A DNA stretch of 64,000 bases, taken from assembly GCF_014207985.1 (NCBI RefSeq), contig NZ_JACHMI010000001.1:6555001-6619000 (forward strand), read 5' to 3'. The translations under genes were made by a program, and so were the position numbers. The notes beneath the pieces are model-generated. The model was not told the origin of the DNA, ran no database searches, and saw nothing but the letters and a program-made list of their open reading frames with translations. The stretch comes from Nonomuraea rubra. Its GTDB lineage: Bacteria > Actinomycetota > Actinomycetes > Streptosporangiales > Streptosporangiaceae. Below, in pieces: positions 9,975 to 17,507 of this stretch; position 1 is the stretch's first letter, and each line of letters starts with the position of its first letter.

Positions 9975-10448
9975 ATGGAAACCCGGATCAACTGGATGGG
10001 CACCGAGGTCGGATCGAAGTGGGCCAAGTACATCATCTCGTCGAACAAGGTCATCACCGACTCGGCACTGCCGAAGGCGGTGCAGGAGCTGGTGAAGATC
10101 CGCGCCAGCCAGATCAACGGCTGCGGCGGCTGCCTTGACATGCACACCAAGGACGCCGCGGCCGCCGGCGAGAGCATGGTGCGGATCAACCTGGTCGGGG
10201 CATGGCGGGAGACGACCGTCTACACCGAGGCGGAGCGGGCGGCGCTGGAACTCACCGATCAGGGCACCCGCCTCGCCGACTCCAGCGGCATCACCGATGA
10301 GGCGTGGGCGAACGCGGCCAAGCACTTCGACGAGGATCAGATGATGGCTCTGGTGGCCCTGATCTGCACGATCAACGCCTTCAACCGACTGAACGTGATC
10401 ACCCGGACGCCCGGCGGCGACTACCAGCCCGGACAGCAGTTCATCTGA
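9975..10448 (+). CDS. Carboxymuconolactone decarboxylase family (AhpD-like) protein
   Basis: Small all-helical protein of 157 aa, CMD/AhpD fold, probably a thiol-disulfide peroxidase-type reductase. The ATG at 9975 follows AAGGAG. The core motif is NGCGGCLDMH, giving the CxxC pair plus the nearby His of AhpD-like enzymes. Members next to ECF41 sigma factors are the best-established targets of that group, and a matching promoter lies directly upstream. A DoxX gene follows on the same strand about 100 bases later. Its physiological substrate is unknown. Confidence 0.9.
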   Translation: METRINWMGTEVGSKWAKYIISSNKVITDSALPKAVQELVKIRASQINGCGGCLDMHTKDAAAAGESMVRINLVGAWRETTVYTEAERAALELTDQGTRLADSSGITDEAWANAAKHFDEDQMMALVALICTINAFNRLNVITRTPGGDYQPGQQFI

Positions 10449-10552
10449 CGCGGACATTCCCCTCTCAGGCTCTCAGGCGGACCCGGGACCCCGGGTCCGC
10501 CCCGCGGCCACCACCCCCAGACACCCCAGACACTCTGCCAAAGAGAAGACTC

Positions 10553-10939
10553 ATGAACATCGCACTGTGGATCATCACCGGCCTGCTGACCGCCCTCTAC
10601 CTGTTCTCCGGCTTCGGGAAGCTGTTCGTGCCACGGGAGAAGATGGCCCAGATGGCCAACGCCGCGCGCTGGGTCCTCGACTTCAAGCCCGGCACCCTTA
10701 AGGCCATCGGAGCGCTCGAGGTCCTCGGTGCCGTGGGCCTGATTCTGCCCGCCTTGCTCGGCATCGCGCCGATTCTGGTACCGCTGGCGGCTAGCGGCCT
10801 GACGCTGATCATGACCGGCGCCGTGATCATGCGGATCCGCCGTGGCGAGACCAAAGCCGCGCTGGGGGACGGGGGCTACCTTGCCCTGGCCGCCTTCGTG
10901 GCGATCGGCCGCTTCGTACTGGAACCCTTCACCGGCTGA
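10553..10939 (+). CDS. DoxX-family integral membrane protein
   Basis: 128 aa with four predicted membrane helices: IALWIITGLLTALYLFSG at the N-terminus, LGAVGLILPALLG, LVPLAASGLTLIM and YLALAAFVAIG. ATG start at 10553. It matches the short DoxX-like group often found with oxidoreductases and ECF sigma factors, where a role in membrane redox or thiol balance has been suggested. It probably belongs to the ECF41 group here by position, though no separate promoter was seen. Confidence 0.85.
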   Translation: MNIALWIITGLLTALYLFSGFGKLFVPREKMAQMANAARWVLDFKPGTLKAIGALEVLGAVGLILPALLGIAPILVPLAASGLTLIMTGAVIMRIRRGETKAALGDGGYLALAAFVAIGRFVLEPFTG

Positions 10940-11163
10940 CCGGCCCGTCACCCGGGCGGGATGCGGGCCGCGATCCGTCGATCCCTTCCGAAAAGGGTCA
11001 ATGCACCCGAGATCGCGAAATGCCCACGGGAGCGTCTGGCTCCTCGCGCCAATCAACATGCATTACATGCCTGAGAAAGATCATCTCACTCTGACCTGCG
11101 AGAAGAGTTCAAGAACCCAACGATGGGCTGCGCACTCATTTCCGCTTTCACGAAGGTTCTCCC
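10940..11163. other. Gap with no supported gene
   Basis: No open frame with coding character. A short CCCTT...AAGGG hairpin near 10984-10999 could help end the DoxX transcript, but it lacks a T-tract. Confidence 0.4.
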
Positions 11164-11229
11164 ATGAGCGAAGACACGACGACGGCGCGGATGCGCGCGA
11201 TCATTCAGGAGTCCGCGGGCGGTGCCTGA
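11164..11229 (+). CDS. 21-codon open frame coupled to the IHF remnant
   Basis: ATG at 11164 to TGA at 11227-11229, sharing the A with the next ATG (TGATG), an arrangement typical of coupled genes. It could be the last trace of an upstream gene or a leader peptide. No homologue was recognised. Confidence 0.25.
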   Translation: MSEDTTTARMRAIIQESAGGA

Positions 11230-11539
11230 TGGCCCTGCCGGCGATGACGGCGGAGCAGCGCGCGATGGCGTTGGCGAGGGCAGCCGAGGCGCGTACGGCG
11301 CGTCGTGCGCTGTTGGCGGAGGTGGCCTCCGGCGCGGTGAGTGTGGCGGCGGTGTTCGAGCGCCGCGGGCAGGATCTGGTCGGCAGGACCCGGGTGGTTC
11401 AGGTCCTGCGGGCTGTTCCTGGGTAGGGGCCGGCCAGGGTCGCGGCGTTGATGGCCACCTGCGGGGTGGTGGAGAACAGCGTGTTGGCGTGCTGAACGAG
11501 CAGCAGCGCGAGCGACTCTTGCGGTCTTTGATCAGCTGA
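11229..11539 (+). pseudogene. Actinobacterial integration host factor (mIHF-like) remnant
   Basis: The N-terminus MALPAMTAEQRAMALARAAE and the following helices match the mIHF family, whose proteins are about 105 aa and bind and compact DNA. The frame stops at 11426 right after VLRAVPG, where family members continue with the DNA-binding VG.. helix-hairpin. That region is found in other frames (GPARVAALMATCGVVEN, then VGVLNEQQRERLLRSLIS), so at least two indels break it. The divergent sequence suggests a mobile-element paralogue rather than the housekeeping copy. Confidence 0.55.
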
Positions 11540-11563
11540 CGGCGCCAGGGCTGATCGTGTGAG

Positions 11564-12679
11564 TTATCGCAGCTCCGCGTCCGGGTGGGGTTGGTTTTGC
11601 AGGCGAAGGCGAAGTTCGGCCTCCTGCGCTGTCAGCGTCTGGCCCGGGCGTCGGACGCGGGCCGGGCGGGGTCGGGGGATGTCTTCGCCGTGCAGGAGGG
11701 CGAAGTCGGCGTGGGCCGCCTCGACGGCTTCGGGGTAGGCCTGGGTCTTGTCGTGCTCGGCGAGGGCCCGGTAGATGCTGGCCAGGGACGGGTTGTGGCC
11801 CTTGCGTTTCCCGGTCGGGATGATGAGGTCCTGGCGGATGTCCTCGACGCGTTCCCCGGCGGCCTTGCGGCGCAGCACGGTGTGCAGCATGTCGTCGGTG
11901 ATCACGGCGGGGCGGCCGCCGTGCTTGCCCTGGCGGGCGGCGGCGTCCAGGCCCTCGAGCGTGGCCTCGCGGATGGCTTCGCGTTCGGTCTCGGCCATCG
12001 CGGCGAAGAAGGCGAAGAGCATCCGGCCCGGTCCGGACGGGTCGTAGATGCCGGCGAGCGGCCCGGCGAGCATCTCCAGCACCAGGCCGTGCGCGGTCAG
12101 GTGGTCGGCCAGTGCGGTCAGCTCGGCGGCGTCGCGGCCCAGCCGCTTCATCTCGTACACGGTCAGGATGACCCGGCAGTGCGGGGCGTGTGCCTTGATC
12201 TGCCGGGCCAGCGCGAGCGCCGCCTCGAACTGCGGACGGACTTTCACCCGGGTCGAGATCTTCTCGGCGAAGATCTTCTTGCGCGGAATCCCGTGCGCGG
12301 CGAGCGCGTCCAGTTGCGACTGCAGTTCCTGGGTGAGGGCGGAGCAGCGGGCGTAGCCGATCCGGATGTCCGCTGACGGCCCATCGTCACTGAGCGGGGC
12401 GGGCGGTGGCGTGCCCGGCCGCCACGGCTGGCCCGGGTTCCGGTCGGTCGGGGTGATCACCCGCAACAACTTGGCCAGCCGTGGCACCTTGGTGAAGCGG
12501 CCGGTGTGGTAGCTGCCGGCCACCGCGCCGGAACGCGCTCGGCACGGCGAACCGGGCGCGACGGCGCATCGCGGGCACGGGTGACGCTCGACCTCATCGG
12601 CGTCACGGGCGCGTTCCTCGCCGATGACGGACATCGGGGCGGATTCGGTGTGTTCGCGGGGTTCCGAGGCCTCGGCCAT
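11564..12679 (-). CDS. Serine recombinase/resolvase with N-terminal zinc-binding segment
   Basis: 371 aa from the ATG at 12679; the ribosome site is weak, so the start is uncertain. About residues 25-65 hold a zinc-finger-like CPRC...PC...H pattern (HPCPRCAVAPGSPC). The resolvase catalytic domain follows (about 115-260): the nucleophile Ser is in YARCSALTQEL, then VYEMKRLGRDAAEL, LEMLAGPLAGIYD and AETEREAIREAT. A C-terminal helix-turn-helix begins GGRPAVITDDM. A Ser in an intact catalytic core suggests it is active. The zinc segment is unusual for a Tn3-type resolvase. A 10-base inverted repeat lies in the upstream region and may be part of a recombination site. Confidence 0.85.
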   Translation of the reverse strand: MAEASEPREHTESAPMSVIGEERARDADEVERHPCPRCAVAPGSPCRARSGAVAGSYHTGRFTKVPRLAKLLRVITPTDRNPGQPWRPGTPPPAPLSDDGPSADIRIGYARCSALTQELQSQLDALAAHGIPRKKIFAEKISTRVKVRPQFEAALALARQIKAHAPHCRVILTVYEMKRLGRDAAELTALADHLTAHGLVLEMLAGPLAGIYDPSGPGRMLFAFFAAMAETEREAIREATLEGLDAAARQGKHGGRPAVITDDMLHTVLRRKAAGERVEDIRQDLIIPTGKRKGHNPSLASIYRALAEHDKTQAYPEAVEAAHADFALLHGEDIPRPRPARVRRPGQTLTAQEAELRLRLQNQPHPDAELR

Positions 12680-12690
12680 GCCCCAGATGT

Positions 12691-12833
12691 TCTCACAAAC
12701 ATTTCCAACAATCTGGCGATCCGCCGACTTGCATGAGAACGAGTTCTGAGAAGAAATCGGCCTCTCTAGCGAGCGCATCAGGGGCCCATGAAGCCTTCTG
12801 GTGATCTTCTCTGACAATCGAGCGTTTGTGAGA
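12691..12833. repeat. Inverted repeat pair upstream of the serine recombinase
   Basis: TCTCACAAAC at 12691-12700 and its exact complement GTTTGTGAGA at 12824-12833. The position directly upstream of the recombinase start fits resolvase sub-sites or an element end. Chance cannot be excluded for a 10-base match. Confidence 0.4.
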
Positions 12834-13089
12834 CCGTCGAGGCGCTGACGACAGCCTGATCGCCGTGGTCGAGGACGGCGAGAGCCAGAGCGCGGCCGAA
12901 CCCGGACGAGCAGCCGGGGCAGGCGTGTGCGACCGGTGTTCCGGTCGGGCCCAAGTCCACTACACGACCCGCTCGCGGGGCGGCGGGGCGCGATGAGGTC
13001 CCCTGTTGTTCCTGGTCAGATGGCTCCCGGAACGAAGCGTCCTACGTTGCGGGCGGGTCAGGCGCCTCGGGCGGGGGCAGCATGGAGTT
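12834..13089. other. Gap with a possible zinc-knuckle remnant
   Basis: On the plus strand near 12925-12985 a short frame reads VCDRCSGRAQVHY, like the start of small DUF7455-type actinobacterial proteins, but there is no start and a stop follows soon after. Otherwise no gene is visible. Confidence 0.25.
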
Positions 13090-13488
13090 ATGGACCGAAA
13101 TGTGGAGTTGAGTGAGTTTCTGCGCCGCTGCGGGGCCCGGATGAGTCCGGAGTCGGCCGGGTTGCGGGAGCGGGGCGCCTACCGGCGGGTGCCCGGCCTG
13201 CGGCGTGAGGAGGTCGCCCAACTGGCCGGGGTGAGCACCGACTACTACGCGCAGCTGGAGCAGGGCCGGCCGATCAGCCCGTCCCCGGGCGTGCTGGAGG
13301 CAATCGCCGCGGCGCTGTGGCTGGACGACGCCGAGCGCGCACACCTGAGCGACCTGATGGGCACAGCGGCCGGGCCCGCCGCGGCAGGCCCGTGGTGCAG
13401 CGGGTCCGGCCGGGCCTGCACCGGTTCCTGGACTCCTTCACTGACCAGGCGGGGTTCATTCTCGGACGGCACGCGGCCACGTGATTGA
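13090..13488 (+). pseudogene. XRE-family regulator (MmyB-like), frameshifted and truncated
   Basis: ATG at 13090. The N-terminal helix-turn-helix is intact: ELSEFLRRCGARMSPE, then VPGLRREEVAQLAGVSTDYY and LEQGR. The family continues with a ligand-binding MmyB domain of about 180 residues. Here the frame changes near 13390: the expected VRPGLHRFLDSFTDQAGFILGR is read in another frame, which stops soon after. Only the DNA-binding half and a trace of the second domain remain. Confidence 0.7.
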
Positions 13489-13520
13489 CGACGACGCGTC
13501 TCATACGGAGTGTCATTCTC

Positions 13521-13538
13521 ATTATCGATAGTGATAAT
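13521..13538. promoter_or_regulatory. Palindromic operator before the HTH regulator gene
   Basis: ATTATC, six bases, GATAAT is a perfect inverted repeat ending 8 bases before the GTG at 13547. AT-rich dyads like this stand out in the GC-rich surroundings and overlap the probable -10 region. Autorepression by the product at 13547 is the likely role. Confidence 0.6.
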
Positions 13539-13546
13539 ATGTCGAT

Positions 13547-14089
13547 GTGAGGTCTTCGACAGAGCGCTGGGCCGAGTTGGCGCTACATCCCGTACGCATC
13601 CGCATCCTGGGCGCCGTGGCCGGCGGCCGTCGCACGGCAACCGATCTGGCCGGCCTGCTGCCCGACGTACCGCAGGCGACGCTGTACCGGCAGATCGGCA
13701 CGCTGGCCAAGGCGGGTCTGCTGGAGGTGGTGGAGGAACGCAAGGTCGGCGGAGCGACGGAGCGGGTATACGCGGTGCCGGAAGGCGGGGTGACGCCTAC
13801 CGCCGAAGTGCTTGCCTCGGCCTCCCCGGAAGATCACGCGCGGTATTTCACCGCGTTCATCAGCAGCCTGCTGTCGGAGTTCTCGCGCTACCTCGCCAGG
13901 GAGCATATCGACCTGGTAGCCGACGGCGTCGGCTACCAGCAACTGGTGCTGCACCTGGATGACGAGGAGTTCATCCGCTTCGCACAGGGGTTCGCCGAGC
14001 TGATCCGGCCCCTGCTCGCGAAAGAGCCGGGAGAGGATCGCACGCCCCGCCTGCTGGCGACGATTCTCCTCCCCTTGACGAAAGGTTGA
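13547..14089 (+). CDS. ArsR-like winged-helix transcriptional regulator
   Basis: 180 aa. GTG start at 13547, with no clear ribosome site and close to the operator, so probably a near-leaderless message. The winged helix covers about residues 8-75 (LHPVRIRILGAVAGGRRTATDLAGLLPD, VPQATLYRQIGTLAKAGLLEV). The C-terminal helical half (YFTAFISSLLSEFSRYL) is typical of the HTH_20-type regulators that sit in front of ABC exporters. Three genes follow with gaps or overlaps of only a few bases, so it is the first gene of an exporter operon and probably its sensor. Confidence 0.85.
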   Translation: MRSSTERWAELALHPVRIRILGAVAGGRRTATDLAGLLPDVPQATLYRQIGTLAKAGLLEVVEERKVGGATERVYAVPEGGVTPTAEVLASASPEDHARYFTAFISSLLSEFSRYLAREHIDLVADGVGYQQLVLHLDDEEFIRFAQGFAELIRPLLAKEPGEDRTPRLLATILLPLTKG

Positions 14090-14092
14090 CCC

Positions 14093-14455
14093 ATGGCAAC
14101 AGTAATGATCACTGACGGTTCGATCACCATCGAGTTCGGCCTGTGGGACCGGCTGTTCACCGGCCGCGCCCGGCACGCGATTCCCGTGGCGGCGATACGA
14201 CAGGCGACCGTCACGGAGCACCCGCTGCGTGTTCCACGCGGCGGGAGAAAGGGTCTGACCGTGTCGGGCCACACCAAGATCGGCGTGTGGGGCCTCCTCG
14301 GCGGCCCGCGGCAGCTGGTGTCGGTCAACCGCAACCTGCCCGGAGTGCACCTGCTGCTGGACCGCAGGAGCTCCGGCGGCGAATTCGACGAAATCGTCAT
14401 CTCGACCCCCGACGCCGACCGGCTCGTCGAGGCCATCAGGGCCGTGGCCACGTGA
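14093..14455 (+). CDS. Small hypothetical protein, bacterial PH-like
   Basis: 120 aa from the ATG at 14093, three bases after the regulator stop. Predicted mostly beta strands ending in an amphipathic helix (DADRLVEAIRAVAT), the layout of bacterial pleckstrin-homology-like proteins; the assignment is tentative. No membrane segment or signal is visible. Its stop overlaps the GTG of the ABC ATPase gene (GTGA), so translation is coupled and a role with the exporter is likely. Confidence 0.7.
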   Translation: MATVMITDGSITIEFGLWDRLFTGRARHAIPVAAIRQATVTEHPLRVPRGGRKGLTVSGHTKIGVWGLLGGPRQLVSVNRNLPGVHLLLDRRSSGGEFDEIVISTPDADRLVEAIRAVAT

Positions 14456-15345
14456 GCGGCATCGAGGTCCGCAACCTGACCAAGAGGTACGGCTCGCTCA
14501 CCGCCGTCGACGACCTCAGCTTCACCGTCAGACCGGGAGCGATCACCGCCTTCCTCGGCCCCAACGGGGCCGGCAAGACCACGACCATGCGTATGATGAT
14601 CGACCACGTCGCACCCACCTGCGGCAGTGTGACGATCGGTGGACGGCGCTACCGCGACATCCCGCGCCCCACCACCGTGGTGGGGGCGGTCTTCGACGCC
14701 GCCTCCTTCCACCCGCAGCACTCAGCCAAGGACCACTTGAGCATCTACGCCGCGATGGGCAGATACCCCAGCGGCCGGGTCGACGATCTGCTCGGCCTTC
14801 TGGGCTTGGCCGGGGCCGCCGGGCGCAGGACGGGCGGCTTCTCCACCGGCATGCGGCAGCGGCTCAACCTGGCCACCGCCCTGCTGGGGAACCCCCGCGT
14901 CCTGCTGCTGGACGAGCCGAGCAACGGCCTGGATCCCCAGGGCATGGCATGGCTGCGCTCGTTCCTGCGCGACCTGGCCGATGAGGGCCGCACGATCCTG
15001 GTCTCCAGCCACGTGCTCAGCGAGGTGCAGCAGATCGCCGACGACGTGGTAGTCATTGGACAGGGACGGCTGCTGACCGCCGCCTCTTTTCGCGAGCTGT
15101 CCGGTACGACGCAAGACGTCCTGGTACGCACTCCCGACGCTACTGAACTGCACCCGATCCTGTCACGCCAGGCGCAGCGAGTAGACGCGACTGGCCCGCA
15201 AGGCCTGCGCGTCCGCGGCCTCGACCCGGCCCAGATCGGCGATCTGGCCACCGCTCACGGGTTGCGCATCCACGGCCTGGCCACCGAACACCGCAGCCTG
15301 GAGGATCTCTTCCTCGACCTGACCGGCGAACGGACGGACGCATGA
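14452..15345 (+). CDS. ABC transporter ATP-binding protein
   Basis: 297 aa nucleotide-binding subunit of an exporter. Walker A is FLGPNGAGKTTT, the signature is FSTGMRQRLNLA, and Walker B is LLLDEPSNGLDP with the D-loop; the H-loop His is in VSSHVLSEV. The C-terminal 80 residues form the extension usual for drug or antimicrobial-peptide exporters. The GTG at 14452 overlaps the preceding stop, and its own stop overlaps the permease ATG at 15342. With the permease it makes a half-size two-gene exporter under the regulator at 13547. Confidence 0.95.
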   Translation: MSGIEVRNLTKRYGSLTAVDDLSFTVRPGAITAFLGPNGAGKTTTMRMMIDHVAPTCGSVTIGGRRYRDIPRPTTVVGAVFDAASFHPQHSAKDHLSIYAAMGRYPSGRVDDLLGLLGLAGAAGRRTGGFSTGMRQRLNLATALLGNPRVLLLDEPSNGLDPQGMAWLRSFLRDLADEGRTILVSSHVLSEVQQIADDVVVIGQGRLLTAASFRELSGTTQDVLVRTPDATELHPILSRQAQRVDATGPQGLRVRGLDPAQIGDLATAHGLRIHGLATEHRSLEDLFLDLTGERTDA

Positions 15346-16139
15346 AGCCCGTTCTCCACGCGGAGTTCCGTCGACTGTTCGCAACCCGGATGTGGCTGGG
15401 CACTCTGCTCGTGGCCGCCCTCCTCGGCGGCGGCCTGATCGGCCTGCTGGCTGTCGTCGGGCCGGAGAACTTCGAGCCCCCGATGCCGGGGCTGCACACC
15501 GAAGCCGGAGTACGGGCCGTCCTCGGCTTCCTCGGCTTCACCGCCTTCATCCCGGCCGCGATCGGCACCCTGGCCGTGACCTCGGAGTACCGGCACCGGA
15601 CCGTCAACTTCACGTTCCTGTTCGCGCCGGACCGCTGGCGGGTGCTGGCCGCCAAGCTTGTCACCTACGGTGTGGCGGGCATGGCCTACGGGATCGTCCT
15701 GTCGGGCACCGCCGCGGTGGCGTTGTTCGGCGCAGCTGCGACCCGCGGCGTCAGCCTGGGGCTGCCCGCCGGGACCATCGTCGAACTGCTGGCCCGCCTG
15801 GCGGTCGCGATGGTCGCCTACACGGTGCTCGGCGTGGGCATGGGCGCGCTGATTCGCCACCAGATCGCAGCGTTGTGCGTGGTGATCGGCTACCTGTACG
15901 GCGCGGAGCTGCTGCTCATCATGATCCCTGGTGTCCGCAACCTGTATCCCTGGCTGCCCGGCGGCGCGACCGCGGCACTGACCGACTTCACCGCCGTAGC
16001 CGACGCCCTGGCCCAGCAACTGTCCAGCGAACCCGTCCAGTTGCTGTCTCCGATGGCCGGAACGCTGATCCTGCTCGGATACACCGCGCTGGCGAGCACG
16101 GCCGCGCTGCTCAAGCCCATGCGCCGTGACCTCGCCTGA
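15342..16139 (+). CDS. ABC transporter permease
   Basis: 265 aa, about six membrane helices (MWLGTLLVAALLGGGLIGLL near the N-terminus, FLGFTAFIPAAIGTLAV, AMVAYTVLGVGMGALI, TLILLGYTALASTAALL at the end). ABC-2-like: the motif SEYRHRTVNFTFLFAPDR between helices 2 and 3 is characteristic of these permeases. ATGA overlap with the ATPase gene. Substrate unknown; families of this layout often export peptides or lipophilic drugs. Confidence 0.9.
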   Translation: MKPVLHAEFRRLFATRMWLGTLLVAALLGGGLIGLLAVVGPENFEPPMPGLHTEAGVRAVLGFLGFTAFIPAAIGTLAVTSEYRHRTVNFTFLFAPDRWRVLAAKLVTYGVAGMAYGIVLSGTAAVALFGAAATRGVSLGLPAGTIVELLARLAVAMVAYTVLGVGMGALIRHQIAALCVVIGYLYGAELLLIMIPGVRNLYPWLPGGATAALTDFTAVADALAQQLSSEPVQLLSPMAGTLILLGYTALASTAALLKPMRRDLA

Positions 16140-16478
16140 CGGGAGCTCCGCCGACTCCATCGCCGTCCCGATCTCCAGGAGCAACCATCTTCTAGTCGGC
16201 CAGGTACCGCCGCGACCCGCTCCGGTGTCTGGCCTGACCCGCTCCGGCCGCGGCGAAGATCCCTGCGTCACTCCACCCTCGGCCTCGCCGTTGCGCCGGT
16301 CGTCATGCCGCCCGGGCGCCCGGCTGATGGCCAGCCCGACGACGCCGAGCGTAGCGCCGCGCTGCTCGATCCCCCATCAACGAGCGGACGGCCTGATGAT
16401 CAACCATCACGCGCCCTCCCGCCCCACCCCCATCGGCCCAACGTGTGGCCGCAATCCCCAACTTTGATCGGAAACGCG
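16140..16478. other. Intergenic stretch without a supported gene
   Basis: Frames here have no recognisable motif or ribosome site. It must hold the promoter of the CPBP gene at 16479, which could not be placed. Confidence 0.4.
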
Positions 16479-17363
16479 ATGATCCCTCGATACGGCGACT
16501 TCATGGTGTTCCTCCTGGGCGCCTTCGGCTTGTCTTGGCTATTCATTGTCCCGCTCTGGCTCGGTGACGGCATCGCCTCCCCGCTGCTGCAGCCGCTAGC
16601 CGCAGCAATGATGTTCACTCCCACGCTCGGCGTCCTGGCCGTGTGGCTCCGCAAGCGCGCGGCCCCCGCCGAACTGGTCGCACAGACCGGTCTCGGACTC
16701 GGCCCGAGCAAGACCCGCACGTTCGGCCTTGCCGCAGTCGCCTGGCTCAGCGTGCCCGCGTTCGCCGCCCTCACCCTTGCCCTCGGCGTCGTACTCGGTC
16801 TGGTCACGCTGGACCTGTCCGGCCTCAGCCTCTATCGCGACACGATGGGCGTGCAGGGAGCCAACCTGCACGCCGCCTGGGCCGGCCAGGTCCTCACCGG
16901 TCTCACCCTCGGCACCGTAGTCACCATGATCCCCGCTTTCGGCGAGGAGTGGGGCTGGCGAGGATGGCTGGTGCCCTGGCTCAGCGCCGAGGCGGGGGTG
17001 AGCCGCGGACTGCTGATCTCCGGCCTGATCTGGGGGCTGTGGCATGCGCCCCTGACCCTGCTCGGCTACAACTATCCGAACCTGGGTGCTTGGGCCGCGC
17101 TGGTCTTCGTTGGCTTCTGCGTGACGTTCGGCCTGGTCCTGGGCTGGCTGCGGTTGCGCACGGGCAGCATCTGGCCAGCCGTCGTAGCGCACGCCGCATT
17201 CAACGCCACCGTTCCAACGTTCCTCATGCTCGGCGACGCCACCACGCCGCCGAACTTCGCGATCGCCGGCCCTATCGGCCTCGTCGGCTGGGCCGTCCTC
17301 GGCTTGCTAGCGGCCGCCCTGCTCAAGCTCCTTCCAGTGTGGCGACCCGCACCGATCAGCTAA
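16479..17363 (+). CDS. CPBP-family intramembrane metalloprotease
   Basis: 294 aa with about eight membrane helices. The CPBP (CAAX protease and bacteriocin-processing) motifs are present: GEEWGWRGWLVP carries the EExxxR signature near residue 150, then WGLWHAPLTLLGY with the second His-bearing motif, and a late helix with HAAFN. Members cleave within membranes and act in bacteriocin self-protection or processing. Start ATG at 16479. It follows the ABC exporter on the same strand but 340 bases away, so probably a separate unit; a shared role in peptide resistance is possible. Confidence 0.88.
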   Translation: MIPRYGDFMVFLLGAFGLSWLFIVPLWLGDGIASPLLQPLAAAMMFTPTLGVLAVWLRKRAAPAELVAQTGLGLGPSKTRTFGLAAVAWLSVPAFAALTLALGVVLGLVTLDLSGLSLYRDTMGVQGANLHAAWAGQVLTGLTLGTVVTMIPAFGEEWGWRGWLVPWLSAEAGVSRGLLISGLIWGLWHAPLTLLGYNYPNLGAWAALVFVGFCVTFGLVLGWLRLRTGSIWPAVVAHAAFNATVPTFLMLGDATTPPNFAIAGPIGLVGWAVLGLLAAALLKLLPVWRPAPIS

Positions 17364-17431
17364 GCCTCAGCGAAGCGAAATGCACGCTCCTCGTGAACCT
17401 GTCAGTCCTGATGAACGACAGCCAGCCGAAG

Positions 17432-17479
17432 GTCAACAGAAGTTGACGCCCTCTTGGTCGTCAATGTAAGTTGACGACC
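17432..17479. promoter_or_regulatory. Two matching operators before the alpha/beta hydrolase gene
   Basis: GTCAA-N6-TTGAC occurs twice: 17432-17447 (spacer CAGAAG) and 17458-17473 (spacer TGTAAG). The second extends to a 9-base perfect arm, GGTCGTCAA at 17456-17464 with TTGACGACC at 17471-17479. Same half-sites, same spacing and centres about 26-28 bases apart suggest binding of two repressor dimers. The regulator is not next to it in this window. Confidence 0.65.
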
Positions 17480-17507
17480 AATCTATCGACTACATCGGGA
17501 GTTCGTC

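Noticed and set aside
15255..16271. Long minus-strand frame over the ABC permease
   Set aside because: Antisense shadow of a clear permease gene.
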